From positions 1 to 64,000 of the forward strand of contig NZ_BBJH01000021.1 of assembly GCF_000739775.1 (NCBI RefSeq): a DNA stretch of 64,000 nt. Direction: 5' to 3'. The notes below the pieces were generated by a model. It was not told the origin of the DNA, did not search any database, and saw only the letters and a program-made list of their open reading frames with translations. Below are positions 26,469-35,083 of this stretch, in pieces. Origin of the DNA: Paraburkholderia heleia NBRC 101817. Its GTDB lineage: Bacteria > Pseudomonadota > Gammaproteobacteria > Burkholderiales > Burkholderiaceae. A program made the translations under genes and the position numbers. Within the stretch, counting starts at the first letter, position 1. Each line of letters begins with the position of its first letter.

Positions 26469-27463
26469 TCCGCAAGAACGATTCGTATCCGCTGCAGCCT
26501 CCGCGAGAGCGTGGCACGGGACGTGCTATCGCCCTCGCGGTGCTCATGCACGTGCTGCTCGGGCTGTTCCTCTATCACGGCATCCACTGGCAGAACAGCA
26601 CGCCGGCGGGTGAAGAGGCGGAACTGTGGACCGAGGTGCCGGACCTGTCGACACCGAAGCCGCTGCCGCCGCCCGCGCCGGTCGCCCCTGCCCCGCCGCC
26701 GCCGCAAACCGAGGAGGCCGACATCGCGCTGCAACAGCAAAAGCGTAAGCAGCAGGAAGCGCAGCGCGAGGCACAACTGGCCGAGCAGCAGCGTCTGAAA
26801 GCCCAGCAGGAAGCCGAAGCGAAGCGCCAGCAACAGCTCGCGGCCCAGCAGGCTGCGCAGCTCGCGGCTCAGCAGAAGGCGGAAAAGCTCAAGCAGCAGC
26901 AACAGCAGCAAGCCGCGGCAGAGAAGCAAAAGCAGCAGCAACAGCAGCAGGACGCGCTCAAGAAGCAGCAGCAGGAAGAAGAGCAGCAAAAGCAGGCGAA
27001 GCTCGACGCGCAGAAGAAGGCCGACGCCGAGAAGGCCGCCAAGGCGAAGGCCCAGGCTGACGCCCAGGCGAAGAAGCTCGACGCGGAACGCCGCGCCCGC
27101 ATTGCGCAGATGCAAGGCGCGATGGGCGGCGGCGAAGGCACGAGCGGCAACGGTCTTGCGAAGAGCGGCACGGGCAGCGGCTCGGGCGGCAACGCGACGT
27201 CGCCGGGCTATGCGGACAAGGTGCGCCGCCGTGTGCGTCCGAATATCGTGTGGTCGGGCGAAACGTCGGGTCTCGAGACGGAGATCGCGGTGCGTTGCTC
27301 GCCGACCGGCACGCTGCTTTCGGCGACGATCACGCGCAGCAGCGGCAACTCGTCGTGGGACGACGCCGCGTTGCGGGCAGTCCAGCGCTCGGATCCGATG
27401 CCGGTCGATACCGACGGCAAGACGCCTTCGAGCTTCAAGATCACCTTGCGCCCGGCAGGCTGA
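26465..27463 (+). CDS. tolA: cell envelope protein TolA
   Basis: It links the TolQR motor to TolB and Pal across the periplasm. The 332-aa product has one N-terminal membrane helix (AIALAVLMHVLLGLFLYHGI), a Pro-rich hinge, a long Gln/Lys/Ala coiled coil (about residues 85-220), a Gly/Ser linker, and a C-terminal TonB-like domain (VRPNIVWSGETSG, VRCSPTGTLLSATITRSSG, DDAALRAVQRSDPMP). The Gln-rich repeats are coding, not a separate repeat element. Confidence 0.94.
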   Translation: MIRKNDSYPLQPPRERGTGRAIALAVLMHVLLGLFLYHGIHWQNSTPAGEEAELWTEVPDLSTPKPLPPPAPVAPAPPPPQTEEADIALQQQKRKQQEAQREAQLAEQQRLKAQQEAEAKRQQQLAAQQAAQLAAQQKAEKLKQQQQQQAAAEKQKQQQQQQDALKKQQQEEEQQKQAKLDAQKKADAEKAAKAKAQADAQAKKLDAERRARIAQMQGAMGGGEGTSGNGLAKSGTGSGSGGNATSPGYADKVRRRVRPNIVWSGETSGLETEIAVRCSPTGTLLSATITRSSGNSSWDDAALRAVQRSDPMPVDTDGKTPSSFKITLRPAG

Positions 27464-27599
27464 TGGCGAGCGCAAGGCGCAGAAAGGTTGAGGAAAGCCC
27501 GCGCGCAACAGTGGCTAAAAAGGAACGATTCGAACGTTTTCGGGTCAGTCTGCTGTTGCGCGTTATGACACAATTGCTTTTTTCGGGAAATATCACAGC

Positions 27600-28892
27600 A
27601 TGACATTGATGACGAAGCTTGGCCTGCGAACCCTCGTCGCGTCCTGCCTGATCACGGCGGGCGGCGCGGCGAACGCACAACTCAACGTCCTCGTCACCGG
27701 CGTGGGCTCCACCCAGTTCCCCATCGCCACGGCTAACTTTGCCGGTGAAGCGAATTCGCCCGAGCAGGTCGCGGCTATCGTGCGCGCCGACCTGCAACGC
27801 AGCGGGAAATTCACCAATATCGACGCCGGCAGCGCGCCGATCTCGGAAAACGACTCCGTCGACCTCGGCAGCTGGAAAGCCAGGGGCGCCAACGCGTTCG
27901 TGGCGGGCAGCGTGAACAAGCTCGCCAACGGCCAATACGAAGTGCGCTTCAAGCTCTACGACACCGTGAAGGGCGAAAGCCTCGGCGGCCTCGTGCTCAC
28001 GAGCCCGGCAAGCGGTCTGCGCATGAGCGCGCACAAGGTTGCGGACTACATCTATCAGAAGCTGCTCGGCGATCGGGGCGTGTTCGCCACCCGTCTGTCG
28101 TACGTGATCAAGACGGGCAGCCGCTTCCAGTTGCAGGTTTCGGACTCCGATGGACAAGACGCGCATATCGCGCTGTCGAGTCCCGAGCCGATCATCTCGC
28201 CGGCCTGGTCGCCCGACGGCACCAAGGTCGCTTACGTATCTTTCGAGAAGAAGAAGCCGATCGTCTACGTGCATGACCTGCCGACGGGTCGCCGCGTGAT
28301 CATTTCGGACCAGAAGGGCAACAATTCGGCGCCGGCCTGGTCTCCCGACGGGCGCACGCTCGCGGTAGCACTGTCGCGCACGGGCAACACGCAGATCTTC
28401 GCCGTCAATGCCGACGGCTCCGGCCTGCACCGCCTCACGCAAGGCACGACGATCGACACCGAACCCAACTACTCTCCTGACGGACGCTGGATTTATTTCA
28501 CGAGCGACCGCGGCGGCCAGCCTCAGATCTACAAGATGCCGGCCCAGGGCGAAAGCGCCGGAGCGGCACAGCGTGTGACGTTCACCGGCAACTACAATAC
28601 GAGCCCGAAGGTCAGCCCGGACGGCAAGCAACTGGCGTACATCTCACGTACGGGCGGCGGATTTAAGCTGTACATTCAGGATCTGCAATCCGGCGTCGCC
28701 ACGGCGCTCACTGACACGACACATGACGAATCGCCCAGCTTCGCGGCGAACGGTCAGTACATTCTTTACGCCACACAGGTGAACGGCCGTGGCGTGCTGG
28801 CCGCTGTATCGACCGACGGTCGTACACGGCAAATCCTGTCCGTTCAGGGCGGCAGCGTACGCGAGCCGTCCTGGGGTCCTTTTATGCAATAA
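27600..28892 (+). CDS. tolB: Tol-Pal system beta-propeller protein TolB
   Basis: A periplasmic protein binding Pal and TolA. The 430-aa product has a signal peptide ending GGAANA before QLNVLVTGVG, an N-terminal alpha/beta domain, and five to six WD40-like repeats with PAWSPDGTKVAYVS, PAWSPDGRTLAVAL, PNYSPDGRWIYFTSDR and PKVSPDGKQLAYIS. The ATG at 27600 is used; a second in-frame ATG lies at 27609. It is 137 bp downstream of tolA. Confidence 0.95.
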   Translation: MTLMTKLGLRTLVASCLITAGGAANAQLNVLVTGVGSTQFPIATANFAGEANSPEQVAAIVRADLQRSGKFTNIDAGSAPISENDSVDLGSWKARGANAFVAGSVNKLANGQYEVRFKLYDTVKGESLGGLVLTSPASGLRMSAHKVADYIYQKLLGDRGVFATRLSYVIKTGSRFQLQVSDSDGQDAHIALSSPEPIISPAWSPDGTKVAYVSFEKKKPIVYVHDLPTGRRVIISDQKGNNSAPAWSPDGRTLAVALSRTGNTQIFAVNADGSGLHRLTQGTTIDTEPNYSPDGRWIYFTSDRGGQPQIYKMPAQGESAGAAQRVTFTGNYNTSPKVSPDGKQLAYISRTGGGFKLYIQDLQSGVATALTDTTHDESPSFAANGQYILYATQVNGRGVLAAVSTDGRTRQILSVQGGSVREPSWGPFMQ

Positions 28893-28910
28893 CACTTCAG
28901 GAGAGCAAAA

Positions 28911-29417
28911 ATGATGTCGAAGAAAGTACGCCTGGCCTTGGCCGTTTTGATGATCGGTGCACTGGCAGCGTGTAAGTCGGGTGTCAAGGAAACGAACCCG
29001 AACGCCGGTGCGATGAACACCCAGCCGAACCCGAACGCGGTCGCCCAGGTGAACGTCGATGAGCTGAACAACCCGAACAGCCCGCTCGCCAAGCGCAGCG
29101 TGTACTTCGATTTCGACAGCTACGCCGTCAAGGACGACTACCAGTCGCTGCTGCAAGCTCACGCGCAGTACCTCAAGACGCACCCGGAACGTCACGTCCT
29201 GATCCAGGGCAACACCGACGAGCGCGGCACGAGCGAATACAACCTGGCGCTGGGTCAAAAGCGTGCTGAAGCGGTCCGTCGCGCCCTCTCGCTGATGGGC
29301 GTGCCCGATTCGCAAATGGAAGCGGTGAGCCTCGGTAAGGAAAAGCCGGTCGCAACGGGCCACGACGAAGCATCGTGGGCGCAGAACCGCCGTGCTGACC
29401 TCGTGTATCAACAGTAA
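28911..29417 (+). CDS. pal: peptidoglycan-associated lipoprotein Pal
   Basis: An outer membrane lipoprotein that binds peptidoglycan. The 168-aa precursor has a lipobox LAAC with the lipidated Cys at residue 21, a short linker and an OmpA-like domain (SVYFDFDSYAVKDDYQSLL, GNTDERGTSEYNLALGQKRA). AGGAGAG precedes the ATG. It is 18 bp after tolB. Confidence 0.96.
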   Translation: MMSKKVRLALAVLMIGALAACKSGVKETNPNAGAMNTQPNPNAVAQVNVDELNNPNSPLAKRSVYFDFDSYAVKDDYQSLLQAHAQYLKTHPERHVLIQGNTDERGTSEYNLALGQKRAEAVRRALSLMGVPDSQMEAVSLGKEKPVATGHDEASWAQNRRADLVYQQ

Positions 29418-29440
29418 TTGAGCATTGGATGAAGGGGCGT

Positions 29441-30190
29441 ATGTCGCACCGTTTCTCCCCGCTGCGCGCAGCCGCAGCCGCCTGCGTGGCTGGCGTCGCC
29501 TTTGCGGCGCTGCCGGCCCACGCCGGTATCTTCGATGACGATCAGGCGCGCCAGGCGATTCTCGACCTGCGCACGAAAACGGACAGCCTGTCCGGCCAGC
29601 TGTCCGCCGCTCAACGCACGATCCTCGATCAGTCCAACCGTCTCGACCAGCTCAACCAGCAGGTCGCGACGTTGCGCGGACAGAACGAGGACATGGCGAA
29701 CCAGTTGGCGACCCTGCAGAAGCAACAGAAGGACTACTACACGGATCTCGACACGCGACTCAAGAAGTTCGAGCCGCAACAGGAGACGGTAGACGGCGTG
29801 CAAGGCACGGTGCAGCCGGGTGAGATGGACGCGTTCAACGCCGCTTCGCAGCAGTTCCGCAACGGCGACTTCAGGAACGCGGCTGCATCGTTCCGCAGCT
29901 TCATCGCGAAGTTCCCGCAGAGTCCTTACCAGCCGACCGCGCAGTACTGGCTCGGCAACGCGCTCTATGCGCTTAAGGACTACAAGGGATCGACCGCGAC
30001 GTGGCAGAACGTCGTCAACAAATATCCGCAGCATCCGCGCGCCCCCGAGGCGCTGCTGGCCATTGCGAACAATCAGATCGAGCAGGGGCAAAAGGCTGCG
30101 GCCAAACGCACGCTCGAGCAGGTCGTTTCGCAGTACGGCAATTCGGATGTCGCCCAGACGGCGCAGAGCAAGCTTTCACAGCTCAAATAA
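29441..30190 (+). CDS. cpoB: cell division coordinator CpoB (YbgF)
   Basis: A periplasmic protein coordinating septal peptidoglycan synthesis with outer membrane constriction. The 249-aa precursor has a signal peptide ending LPAHA, an N-terminal coiled coil (about residues 35-105) and C-terminal TPR repeats (FNAASQQFRNGDFRNAAASF, AQYWLGNALYALKDYKGS, APEALLAIANNQIEQGQK). The ATG at 29441 with AAGGGG upstream is preferred over ATG 29429. Confidence 0.93.
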   Translation: MSHRFSPLRAAAAACVAGVAFAALPAHAGIFDDDQARQAILDLRTKTDSLSGQLSAAQRTILDQSNRLDQLNQQVATLRGQNEDMANQLATLQKQQKDYYTDLDTRLKKFEPQQETVDGVQGTVQPGEMDAFNAASQQFRNGDFRNAAASFRSFIAKFPQSPYQPTAQYWLGNALYALKDYKGSTATWQNVVNKYPQHPRAPEALLAIANNQIEQGQKAAAKRTLEQVVSQYGNSDVAQTAQSKLSQLK

Positions 30191-30264
30191 GCGCTGCTGG
30201 CTGGTTTTGGCGTGACGTGCGCCGGTGTATCGCCGGCGCCGCAAAATGCGCCTCTCGCGTACAG

Positions 30265-30300
30265 GGAAGGCCCGGGGCACGGCGTGCTCCGGGCCCTTCC
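30265..30300 (+). terminator. likely terminator of the tol-pal operon
   Basis: A GC-rich hairpin about 75 bp after cpoB pairs 30265-30280 with 30284-30300, with one bulge and a short loop. The downstream T run is weak. Confidence 0.55.
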
Positions 30301-30322
30301 ATCGGTTCTATGGCGGCAAAGG

Positions 30323-30351
30323 TTGACGTATTGGCCGCTCGCCGCTATAAT
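30323..30351 (+). promoter_or_regulatory. promoter of tRNA-Lys
   Basis: TTGACG (30323-30328), 17-bp spacer, perfect TATAAT (30346-30351), 14 bp before the tRNA. Confidence 0.85.
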
Positions 30352-30365
30352 CCCGCTTCTCTTTT

Positions 30366-30441
30366 GGGTCGTTAGCTCAGCTGGTAGAGCAGCGGACTTT
30401 TAATCCGTTGGTCACAGGTTCGAATCCCGTACGGCCTACCA
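30366..30441 (+). tRNA. tRNA-Lys (anticodon TTT)
   Basis: A 76-nt tRNA with D loop AGCTCAGCTGGTAGAGC, anticodon loop CTTTTAA, T loop TTCGAAT and an encoded CCA end. Non-Watson-Crick positions are visible: G1-U72 and U4-G69 in the acceptor stem, G-U at the top of the anticodon stem, and an A-C mismatch in the middle of the T stem. It has its own promoter and terminator. Confidence 0.95.
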
Positions 30442-30450
30442 AAGAATTGG

Positions 30451-30480
30451 AAAAGCCCAGTCTTCGGACTGGGCTTTTTG
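30451..30480 (+). terminator. terminator of tRNA-Lys
   Basis: A perfect 12-bp stem with a TTCG loop (30451-30462 and 30467-30478) ending in T residues, 10 bp after the tRNA. Confidence 0.9.
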
Positions 30481-30570
30481 CTTTGCAGCGTACGACACGC
30501 GAGCCTGCGCCCAGCATGTATACTGCGTCCTCCCCCGCCGTCCCATCCCCGCTGCACAGGCCACGTCATC

Positions 30571-31017
30571 ATGAAGCTCACGACCCTTGCCTGCGCCCTG
30601 CTCGCGCTTTTCTGGCTCAGTCTGCGCGTTCAGGCGCAGATCCAGCCGCAACCCGAAGACTACGCATACCTGCGCCGCATTCGCGTGCCGGACGCGGTCG
30701 TCAATTGCGTTGCCGCGCTCGACCAGTGGGTGCACAAGGCCCGGCGCTACGATTCGCTGCTCGTGCCCGACCGGCGCGCGCTCTCGGCGAAGATCGAGCA
30801 GCCCGCTCCCGCCGATGCCACGCCCGCACCCGCCTCAAGCAACGCGCTCACGCCCGTCCCGTCCATCGACACGTTGATTCACCTGCATGCCTTCGCCAAA
30901 GTCCGCGGCAAGTACGCCTGGGTTCCCGTGAAGGCCACCTGCGGTATCTGGCATTCGCACGTCGTCGATGTCGCGCTTTCGCCGCGCGGCACGCACGCAA
31001 CGTCGCCAATTCACTGA
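30571..31017 (+). CDS. secreted hypothetical protein
   Basis: A 148-aa precursor with a clear signal peptide (MKLTTLACALLALFWLSL then RVQA) and a mature part of about 126 residues. Two cysteines (about residues 46 and 124) could form a disulfide. A Pro/Ala-rich stretch (around residues 75-90) separates two conserved-looking parts, YLRRIRVPDAVVNCVAALDQW and KYAWVPVKATCGIWH. I do not recognise the family. It is monocistronic between the tRNA terminator and the yceI operon terminator. Confidence 0.75.
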   Translation: MKLTTLACALLALFWLSLRVQAQIQPQPEDYAYLRRIRVPDAVVNCVAALDQWVHKARRYDSLLVPDRRALSAKIEQPAPADATPAPASSNALTPVPSIDTLIHLHAFAKVRGKYAWVPVKATCGIWHSHVVDVALSPRGTHATSPIH

Positions 31018-31053
31018 CGATACTTCGTCATCCTTATCGCTGCCAGAAACAAA

Positions 31054-31083
31054 AAGCCCGCACGCCTGACAGCGCGCGGGCTT
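31054..31083 (-). terminator. terminator of the yceI operon
   Basis: AAGCCCGC (31054-31061) pairs with GCGGGCTT (31076-31083); on the minus strand a T run follows. Confidence 0.75.
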
Positions 31084-31120
31084 CGCATCGAGCGACGCGC
31101 GGCCGATGCCGCGTGCAAAC

Positions 31121-31711
31121 TCAGTCCGCCTTGATGCCTTCCACCTGGATCTGCAGCGTCGTTGCCGTCTTGAAGCCATACGACTGGCCCCAGTTCACGC
31201 CGTAGTCCGCGCGGTCGAATTGCGCCGATGCGTCCGCGCCGCACACTTCACGCTTGAGCATCGGGTTCTGGAAACACTTGAACGAGTCGATCTTCAGGTT
31301 CAGCGGCTTCGTCACGCCATGCAGCGTGAACGTGCCGATCACTTCCACGGGCTTGTCGCCGTCGAAGCGGATTGACGTGCCCTTGTAGGTGGCCGTCGGG
31401 TACTTTGCGGTGTCGAGGAATTCAGCCGAGCTCACGTGCTGGTCGAGCTTCGCGTTGCCGGTATCGATCGACGATGCGTCGATCGTCACGTCCACCGTGC
31501 CCGTCTTCGCCGCGCGATCGAGCGTGACCGTGCCCGAACTCTTCGTGAACTTGCCGCGCCACACCGATACGCCGCCGAAGTGATCGGCTTCGAAGCTCGG
31601 ATACGTGTGCATCGGGTCGAGGTTATAGGTCGTCGCGGCTGCGAGCGCGGGCGTGGCGACGAAGGCTGCGAGCGAGGCGGCAACGGCCGCGGCGAAAATC
31701 GTGGTCTTCAT
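31121..31711 (-). CDS. YceI family periplasmic protein
   Basis: A 196-aa precursor with signal peptide ending TPALA and a YceI lipocalin-like barrel (YNLDPMHTYPSFEADHFGG, GTVTLDRAAKTGTVDVTID, VSSAEFLDTAKYPTATYKG, GTFTLHGVTKPLNLKI). YceI proteins bind polyisoprenoids such as quinones. It is third in an operon after cytochrome b561 and a second yceI gene, suggesting a periplasmic partnership with the membrane quinone pool. Confidence 0.92.
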   Translation of the reverse strand: MKTTIFAAAVAASLAAFVATPALAAATTYNLDPMHTYPSFEADHFGGVSVWRGKFTKSSGTVTLDRAAKTGTVDVTIDASSIDTGNAKLDQHVSSAEFLDTAKYPTATYKGTSIRFDGDKPVEVIGTFTLHGVTKPLNLKIDSFKCFQNPMLKREVCGADASAQFDRADYGVNWGQSYGFKTATTLQIQVEGIKAD

Positions 31712-31765
31712 GAATCGATTCCTGGTGCGAAAGAAACGGGGTGAAAAAACGATGCCGTCCGCGCG

Positions 31766-32353
31766 TCAGTGCGCGGCGGACACGATGTGAAACTTGATCT
31801 GCACGTCGTCGGCGACGATGGAGGTGTCCTTCCACTCGCCCGAGCCGATGCCGTACGCGAGGCGCTTGATGGGCAGCGTGCCGTCGAACACCTGGTTGGC
31901 GCCGTCCTTGCGGTACTGCACCGGCAAGACGACGTCCGTCGTCTTGCCCTTGATCGTCAGCTTGCCGGCCACCGTGAACGCGCCGTTCGCGCCGGGCCTG
32001 ATCTGCGTGGAGACGAAGGTCGCGTGCGGGAAATGCGAGGCGTCGAACCACTCGTCGCCGGCGACTTCCTTGTTGTATTCCGGCGCGCCGAGGTCGAAGC
32101 TCGCCACCTCCACGTCGAGCTTCGCGCTCGATGCCGCGACGTTCGCCGGATCGAAGCGAACGTCGGCGGTGAAGTGGTTGAAGCGGCCTTCGACCGGCAC
32201 GTTCATTTGCTTGAACACGGCGCTCACGGAGTTCTTCGCCGCTTCGGCCGCGGCGTTGGCGTTCGTGGCGAAAGTCGTGGCAAAAGCCGCGCCGGCGGCA
32301 AGCGCCGCGCCGAGCGCGACGACGGAAGCGGTATGGGCAAGACGCTGGATCAT
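31766..32353 (-). CDS. YceI family periplasmic protein (second copy)
   Basis: A 195-aa precursor, signal peptide about 35 residues ending NANA. The YceI fold is seen in EGRFNHFTADVRFDPANV, DLGAPEYNKEVAGDEWFDAS, FVSTQIR and GKLTIKGKTTDVVLPV. It differs strongly from the neighbouring copy, so it is not a recent duplication. The ATG at 32353 gives a normal signal peptide. Confidence 0.9.
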   Translation of the reverse strand: MIQRLAHTASVVALGAALAAGAAFATTFATNANAAAEAAKNSVSAVFKQMNVPVEGRFNHFTADVRFDPANVAASSAKLDVEVASFDLGAPEYNKEVAGDEWFDASHFPHATFVSTQIRPGANGAFTVAGKLTIKGKTTDVVLPVQYRKDGANQVFDGTLPIKRLAYGIGSGEWKDTSIVADDVQIKFHIVSAAH

Positions 32354-32414
32354 GGGCAGTCGGTCCAAGGTGGAATACATCGGGAAATGAATACGGCGCA
32401 TGCGCGCCGCGAAG

Positions 32415-32984
32415 TCAGTCACGTGGCGTGCCGAACGGCAGCATGCGCGCGAGGATGTTCTGGCGGTCGATCAACTGGTGCTTGATGACGGCGAGGACGT
32501 GCAGCACGACCACGGCGAGCAACGCGTAGTTCAGCGAGATATGCACGAGGCGCAGCACGCCCTTGAGCGCGGTGTCGGGGCCGATCAGCACGGGCAGCGG
32601 CCAGATGCCGAGGTACACGACCTGAATGCCGGCCGCCGAGCTATAGAGGTAGCCCGTCACCGGAATCGCGACCATCAGCACGTAAAGCGCGGTGTGGCCC
32701 AGGTGCGCCGCAAGCCGCTCCCAGCCATGCATGGAGCCAGGCAGCGCGGGTGCGGTGTGCGTGACGCGCCACAGAATGCGCACGAGCACGAGCGCGAGCA
32801 CGGTCACGCCAATCCACTTGTGCCACGAGAAGTAGCGCAGTTTGGTGGGCGTGATGCCGGGAATGTCGGTCATGACCCAGCCGAGCGCAAAGCCCCAGAC
32901 GATCAGCGCGGCGATCAGCCAGTGCAGCAGCATGGCAACGCCGTTATAGCGGCCGGCGGGCTTGACGGTAGCGTTCATCGGCAT
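32415..32984 (-). CDS. cytochrome b561
   Basis: A 189-aa inner membrane haem b protein with four hydrophobic segments. Candidate haem-ligand histidines lie in MLLHWLIAALIVWGFALGW, FSWHKWIGVTVLALVLV, GHTALYVLMVAIPVTGYLY and VHISLNYALLAVVVLHVLAV. The family transfers electrons to or from quinone. GGAG precedes the ATG at 32984. It heads the operon with both yceI genes and is divergent from the LysR gene. Confidence 0.92.
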   Translation of the reverse strand: MPMNATVKPAGRYNGVAMLLHWLIAALIVWGFALGWVMTDIPGITPTKLRYFSWHKWIGVTVLALVLVRILWRVTHTAPALPGSMHGWERLAAHLGHTALYVLMVAIPVTGYLYSSAAGIQVVYLGIWPLPVLIGPDTALKGVLRLVHISLNYALLAVVVLHVLAVIKHQLIDRQNILARMLPFGTPRD

Positions 32985-33066
32985 ACGACTCCAATATTCG
33001 AGGTGTGCACTTTACCCGGCCAAACCTATTCAAACAATCGTCTAGAATGGATCGTTATCATCCACT

Positions 33067-33084
33067 TTTTCGATAGATCGAAAA
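33067..33084. promoter_or_regulatory. 18-bp palindrome before the LysR gene
   Basis: TTTTCGAT-AG-ATCGAAAA is a perfect dyad that ends 12 bp before the GTG start and overlaps its AAAAGGA ribosome site. A second imperfect dyad (AACAATC/GATCGTT) flanks a TAGAAT around 33030-33055. Confidence 0.5.
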
Positions 33085-33096
33085 GGACCGTTTCTC

Positions 33097-34026
33097 GTGG
33101 ACCGCACCTCAGACCGCTCCCCTAGCCTCGAGCAGTTGCGCGCGCTGATCGCCGTCGCCGAAACCGGCAGCTTCTCGGCGGCGGCGCGCCAGCTCGACCG
33201 CGCGCAGTCGGTGGTCAGCTATACGATCGCCAATCTCGAGGCGCTGCTGGGCGTCGCGCTGTTCGAGCGCGGCAAGCGCAAGCCGGAACTCACGGCCGCG
33301 GGCCGCGCGATCCTCGCCGACGCGCGCCGCCTCGATCTGCTCATGGGTCAGCTTAACGCCAAGGCGGCCGGCCTGCAGAGGGGGCTCGAGGGCGAAGTTT
33401 CGCTGGCCGTGGACGTGATGTTTCCGTCGCAGCGCCTCGTCGAGGCCCTGCAGGCATTCGCGTTCACGTTTCCCACCGTCGCCCTGAATCTCACCATGGA
33501 AGCGCTTGGCGGCGTGCTCAAGCTCGTGCTCGACGGCGACTGCGCGGTGGGTATCAGCGGGCCGAACCACAACTGGCCGCACGTGATCGAGGCCCAGTCG
33601 ATCGGCACCGTGGAACTCGTGCTCGTGGCCGCCCCCTGCCATCCGCTCGCCAAGGCGCCGCATCCCGTGCGCATTTCGGATGCACGCGAGCACACGCAAC
33701 TGGTACTCACCGACCGCAGCCGCCTCACCGAAGGCCAGAACTTCGGCGTATACAGCAATCGCGCGTGGAAGCTCGGCGACCTCGGCGCCAAGCACCGGCT
33801 GCTGCTCGCGGGCCTCGGTTGGGGATCGATGCCGAGGCACCTCGTGGAAGCCGATCTCGAAGCCGGGCGGCTCGTGCGCGTCGCGCTCGCGGACCGGCGC
33901 TCGGTCAGCTACAACATCTCGCTGATCCATCGCACCGATGCGGCGCGCGGCCCCGCCAGCGAGTGGCTCTGCCACTACCTCACGCAAGGCACGCCGCCGC
34001 AGGCGCCGCTGCCCGACGCCCGCTGA
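33097..34026 (+). CDS. LysR family transcriptional regulator
   Basis: A 309-aa LysR-type regulator. The N-terminal helix-turn-helix spans about residues 10-70 (LEQLRALIAVAETGSFSAAARQL, QSVVSYTIANLEALLGVALFERG, PELTAAGR); the substrate-binding domain follows. The GTG start has AAAAGGA upstream. Being divergent from cytochrome b561 and the yceI pair, it probably regulates that operon. The co-inducer is unknown. Confidence 0.92.
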   Translation: MDRTSDRSPSLEQLRALIAVAETGSFSAAARQLDRAQSVVSYTIANLEALLGVALFERGKRKPELTAAGRAILADARRLDLLMGQLNAKAAGLQRGLEGEVSLAVDVMFPSQRLVEALQAFAFTFPTVALNLTMEALGGVLKLVLDGDCAVGISGPNHNWPHVIEAQSIGTVELVLVAAPCHPLAKAPHPVRISDAREHTQLVLTDRSRLTEGQNFGVYSNRAWKLGDLGAKHRLLLAGLGWGSMPRHLVEADLEAGRLVRVALADRRSVSYNISLIHRTDAARGPASEWLCHYLTQGTPPQAPLPDAR

Positions 34027-34120
34027 GCTGACGCATGAGCGATGCGCGTGCGCGTTGTACGCACACAACCCGCGCACGCCTGAATCGCGCGCCGCCGATG
34101 TGTCAGGCGCTCCGCCCGCT

Positions 34121-34810
34121 TCAGCCCTTTTTGACCTTGGCGGGCTTGCCCGCCTTGTCCGGCCCCGCCGCGGGCGCGCCTGCCGGCGTGGCAGGCACCA
34201 CGCCCGACCAGCCCGGCAGATAACGCGCATCGGGATCGTGCGCATGCGATAGCGCATCGGCGAGCGCCGCGTCGAAGTCCTTGCGCAGGCGCGTTTCGGA
34301 TACCTTACGACGCAGATAGTCGGCCCACAGGAATTCGCTGAACGGCGTCGTGTCCTTCGCGTAACCTCCCGACGTGCGCAGCTCGCCCGCGAGGCTGCGA
34401 TACGGGTCGTCCGCAAGACCGAGAAGCTGCCTCGGCAACTGCTCGAATTCGCAGCGCTCGCCTGCCGCATCGAACGGATGCACCCACTGGTTGTGCTCCA
34501 TCATGCGCCAGAAGATGACGGGCTCGAGCCACGAGAGATCCTTGAGCACGGTCACCCGCACGCTCTCCACCGATTCTTCGAGCCACGCGCGGCCGAGGTG
34601 GTGATGATCGACCACGTAGTAGCGCGACTTCGGTCCGAGCACGGCGGGAAACCAGTGCGAGTCGATCGCCGCCGCGCGCCCTTTCTCGTCGAGCGCCTGC
34701 CAGTGCGCGCGCTTGGCGTTCACCTCCCGAAAGCCCACCGTGATCTGCGTGGGGCGCAGCTCGTCGAGCTTCACGGTGATGAGATGGAGATCGGTGTTCG
34801 GAAGGTTCAT
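34121..34810 (-). CDS. ParB-like nuclease domain protein
   Basis: A 229-aa protein matching the putative ParB-like nuclease family: VKLDELRPTQITVGFREVNAKR, the YYVVDHHHLGRAWLEE core, and LEPVIFWRMMEHNQWVHPFD. The C-terminus is a Pro/Ala/Lys-rich tail. The ATG at 34810 fits the domain start. It is not near parA or an origin, so a role in chromosome partition is unlikely; function is unknown. Confidence 0.8.
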   Translation of the reverse strand: MNLPNTDLHLITVKLDELRPTQITVGFREVNAKRAHWQALDEKGRAAAIDSHWFPAVLGPKSRYYVVDHHHLGRAWLEESVESVRVTVLKDLSWLEPVIFWRMMEHNQWVHPFDAAGERCEFEQLPRQLLGLADDPYRSLAGELRTSGGYAKDTTPFSEFLWADYLRRKVSETRLRKDFDAALADALSHAHDPDARYLPGWSGVVPATPAGAPAAGPDKAGKPAKVKKG

Positions 34811-35083
34811 GGCAGGCCTCCTGTCTAGTGCCGGTTCGTGTCGGGATCGATCGCGCAACAATACAGCCGATCGGCCACGCATGCCGCATCACTCGAACGC
34901 TCGCCGCGCTCGCCGCGCGCAGGGTCAACCCTCAGACCGCCGGGCACGCTGGATGCACGCTTTCGCCGCTTCGCCTATAAATGCGCCAAGGGGCAGACGG
35001 CGCGAACCACGACGCCCGTCATGCTCCTGCCGATGTCAATTGCACGTCTTCCAGACTCAACCAACGACACAAGCGAGGGCATT

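Noticed and set aside
26760..27060. CAG-rich repetitive DNA in tolA
   Set aside because: It encodes the normal Gln/Lys/Ala coiled coil of TolA and is not a tandem repeat or CRISPR element.
34121..34810. Chromosome partition ParB
   Set aside because: It matches the distinct ParB-like nuclease family and lacks parA or parS context.
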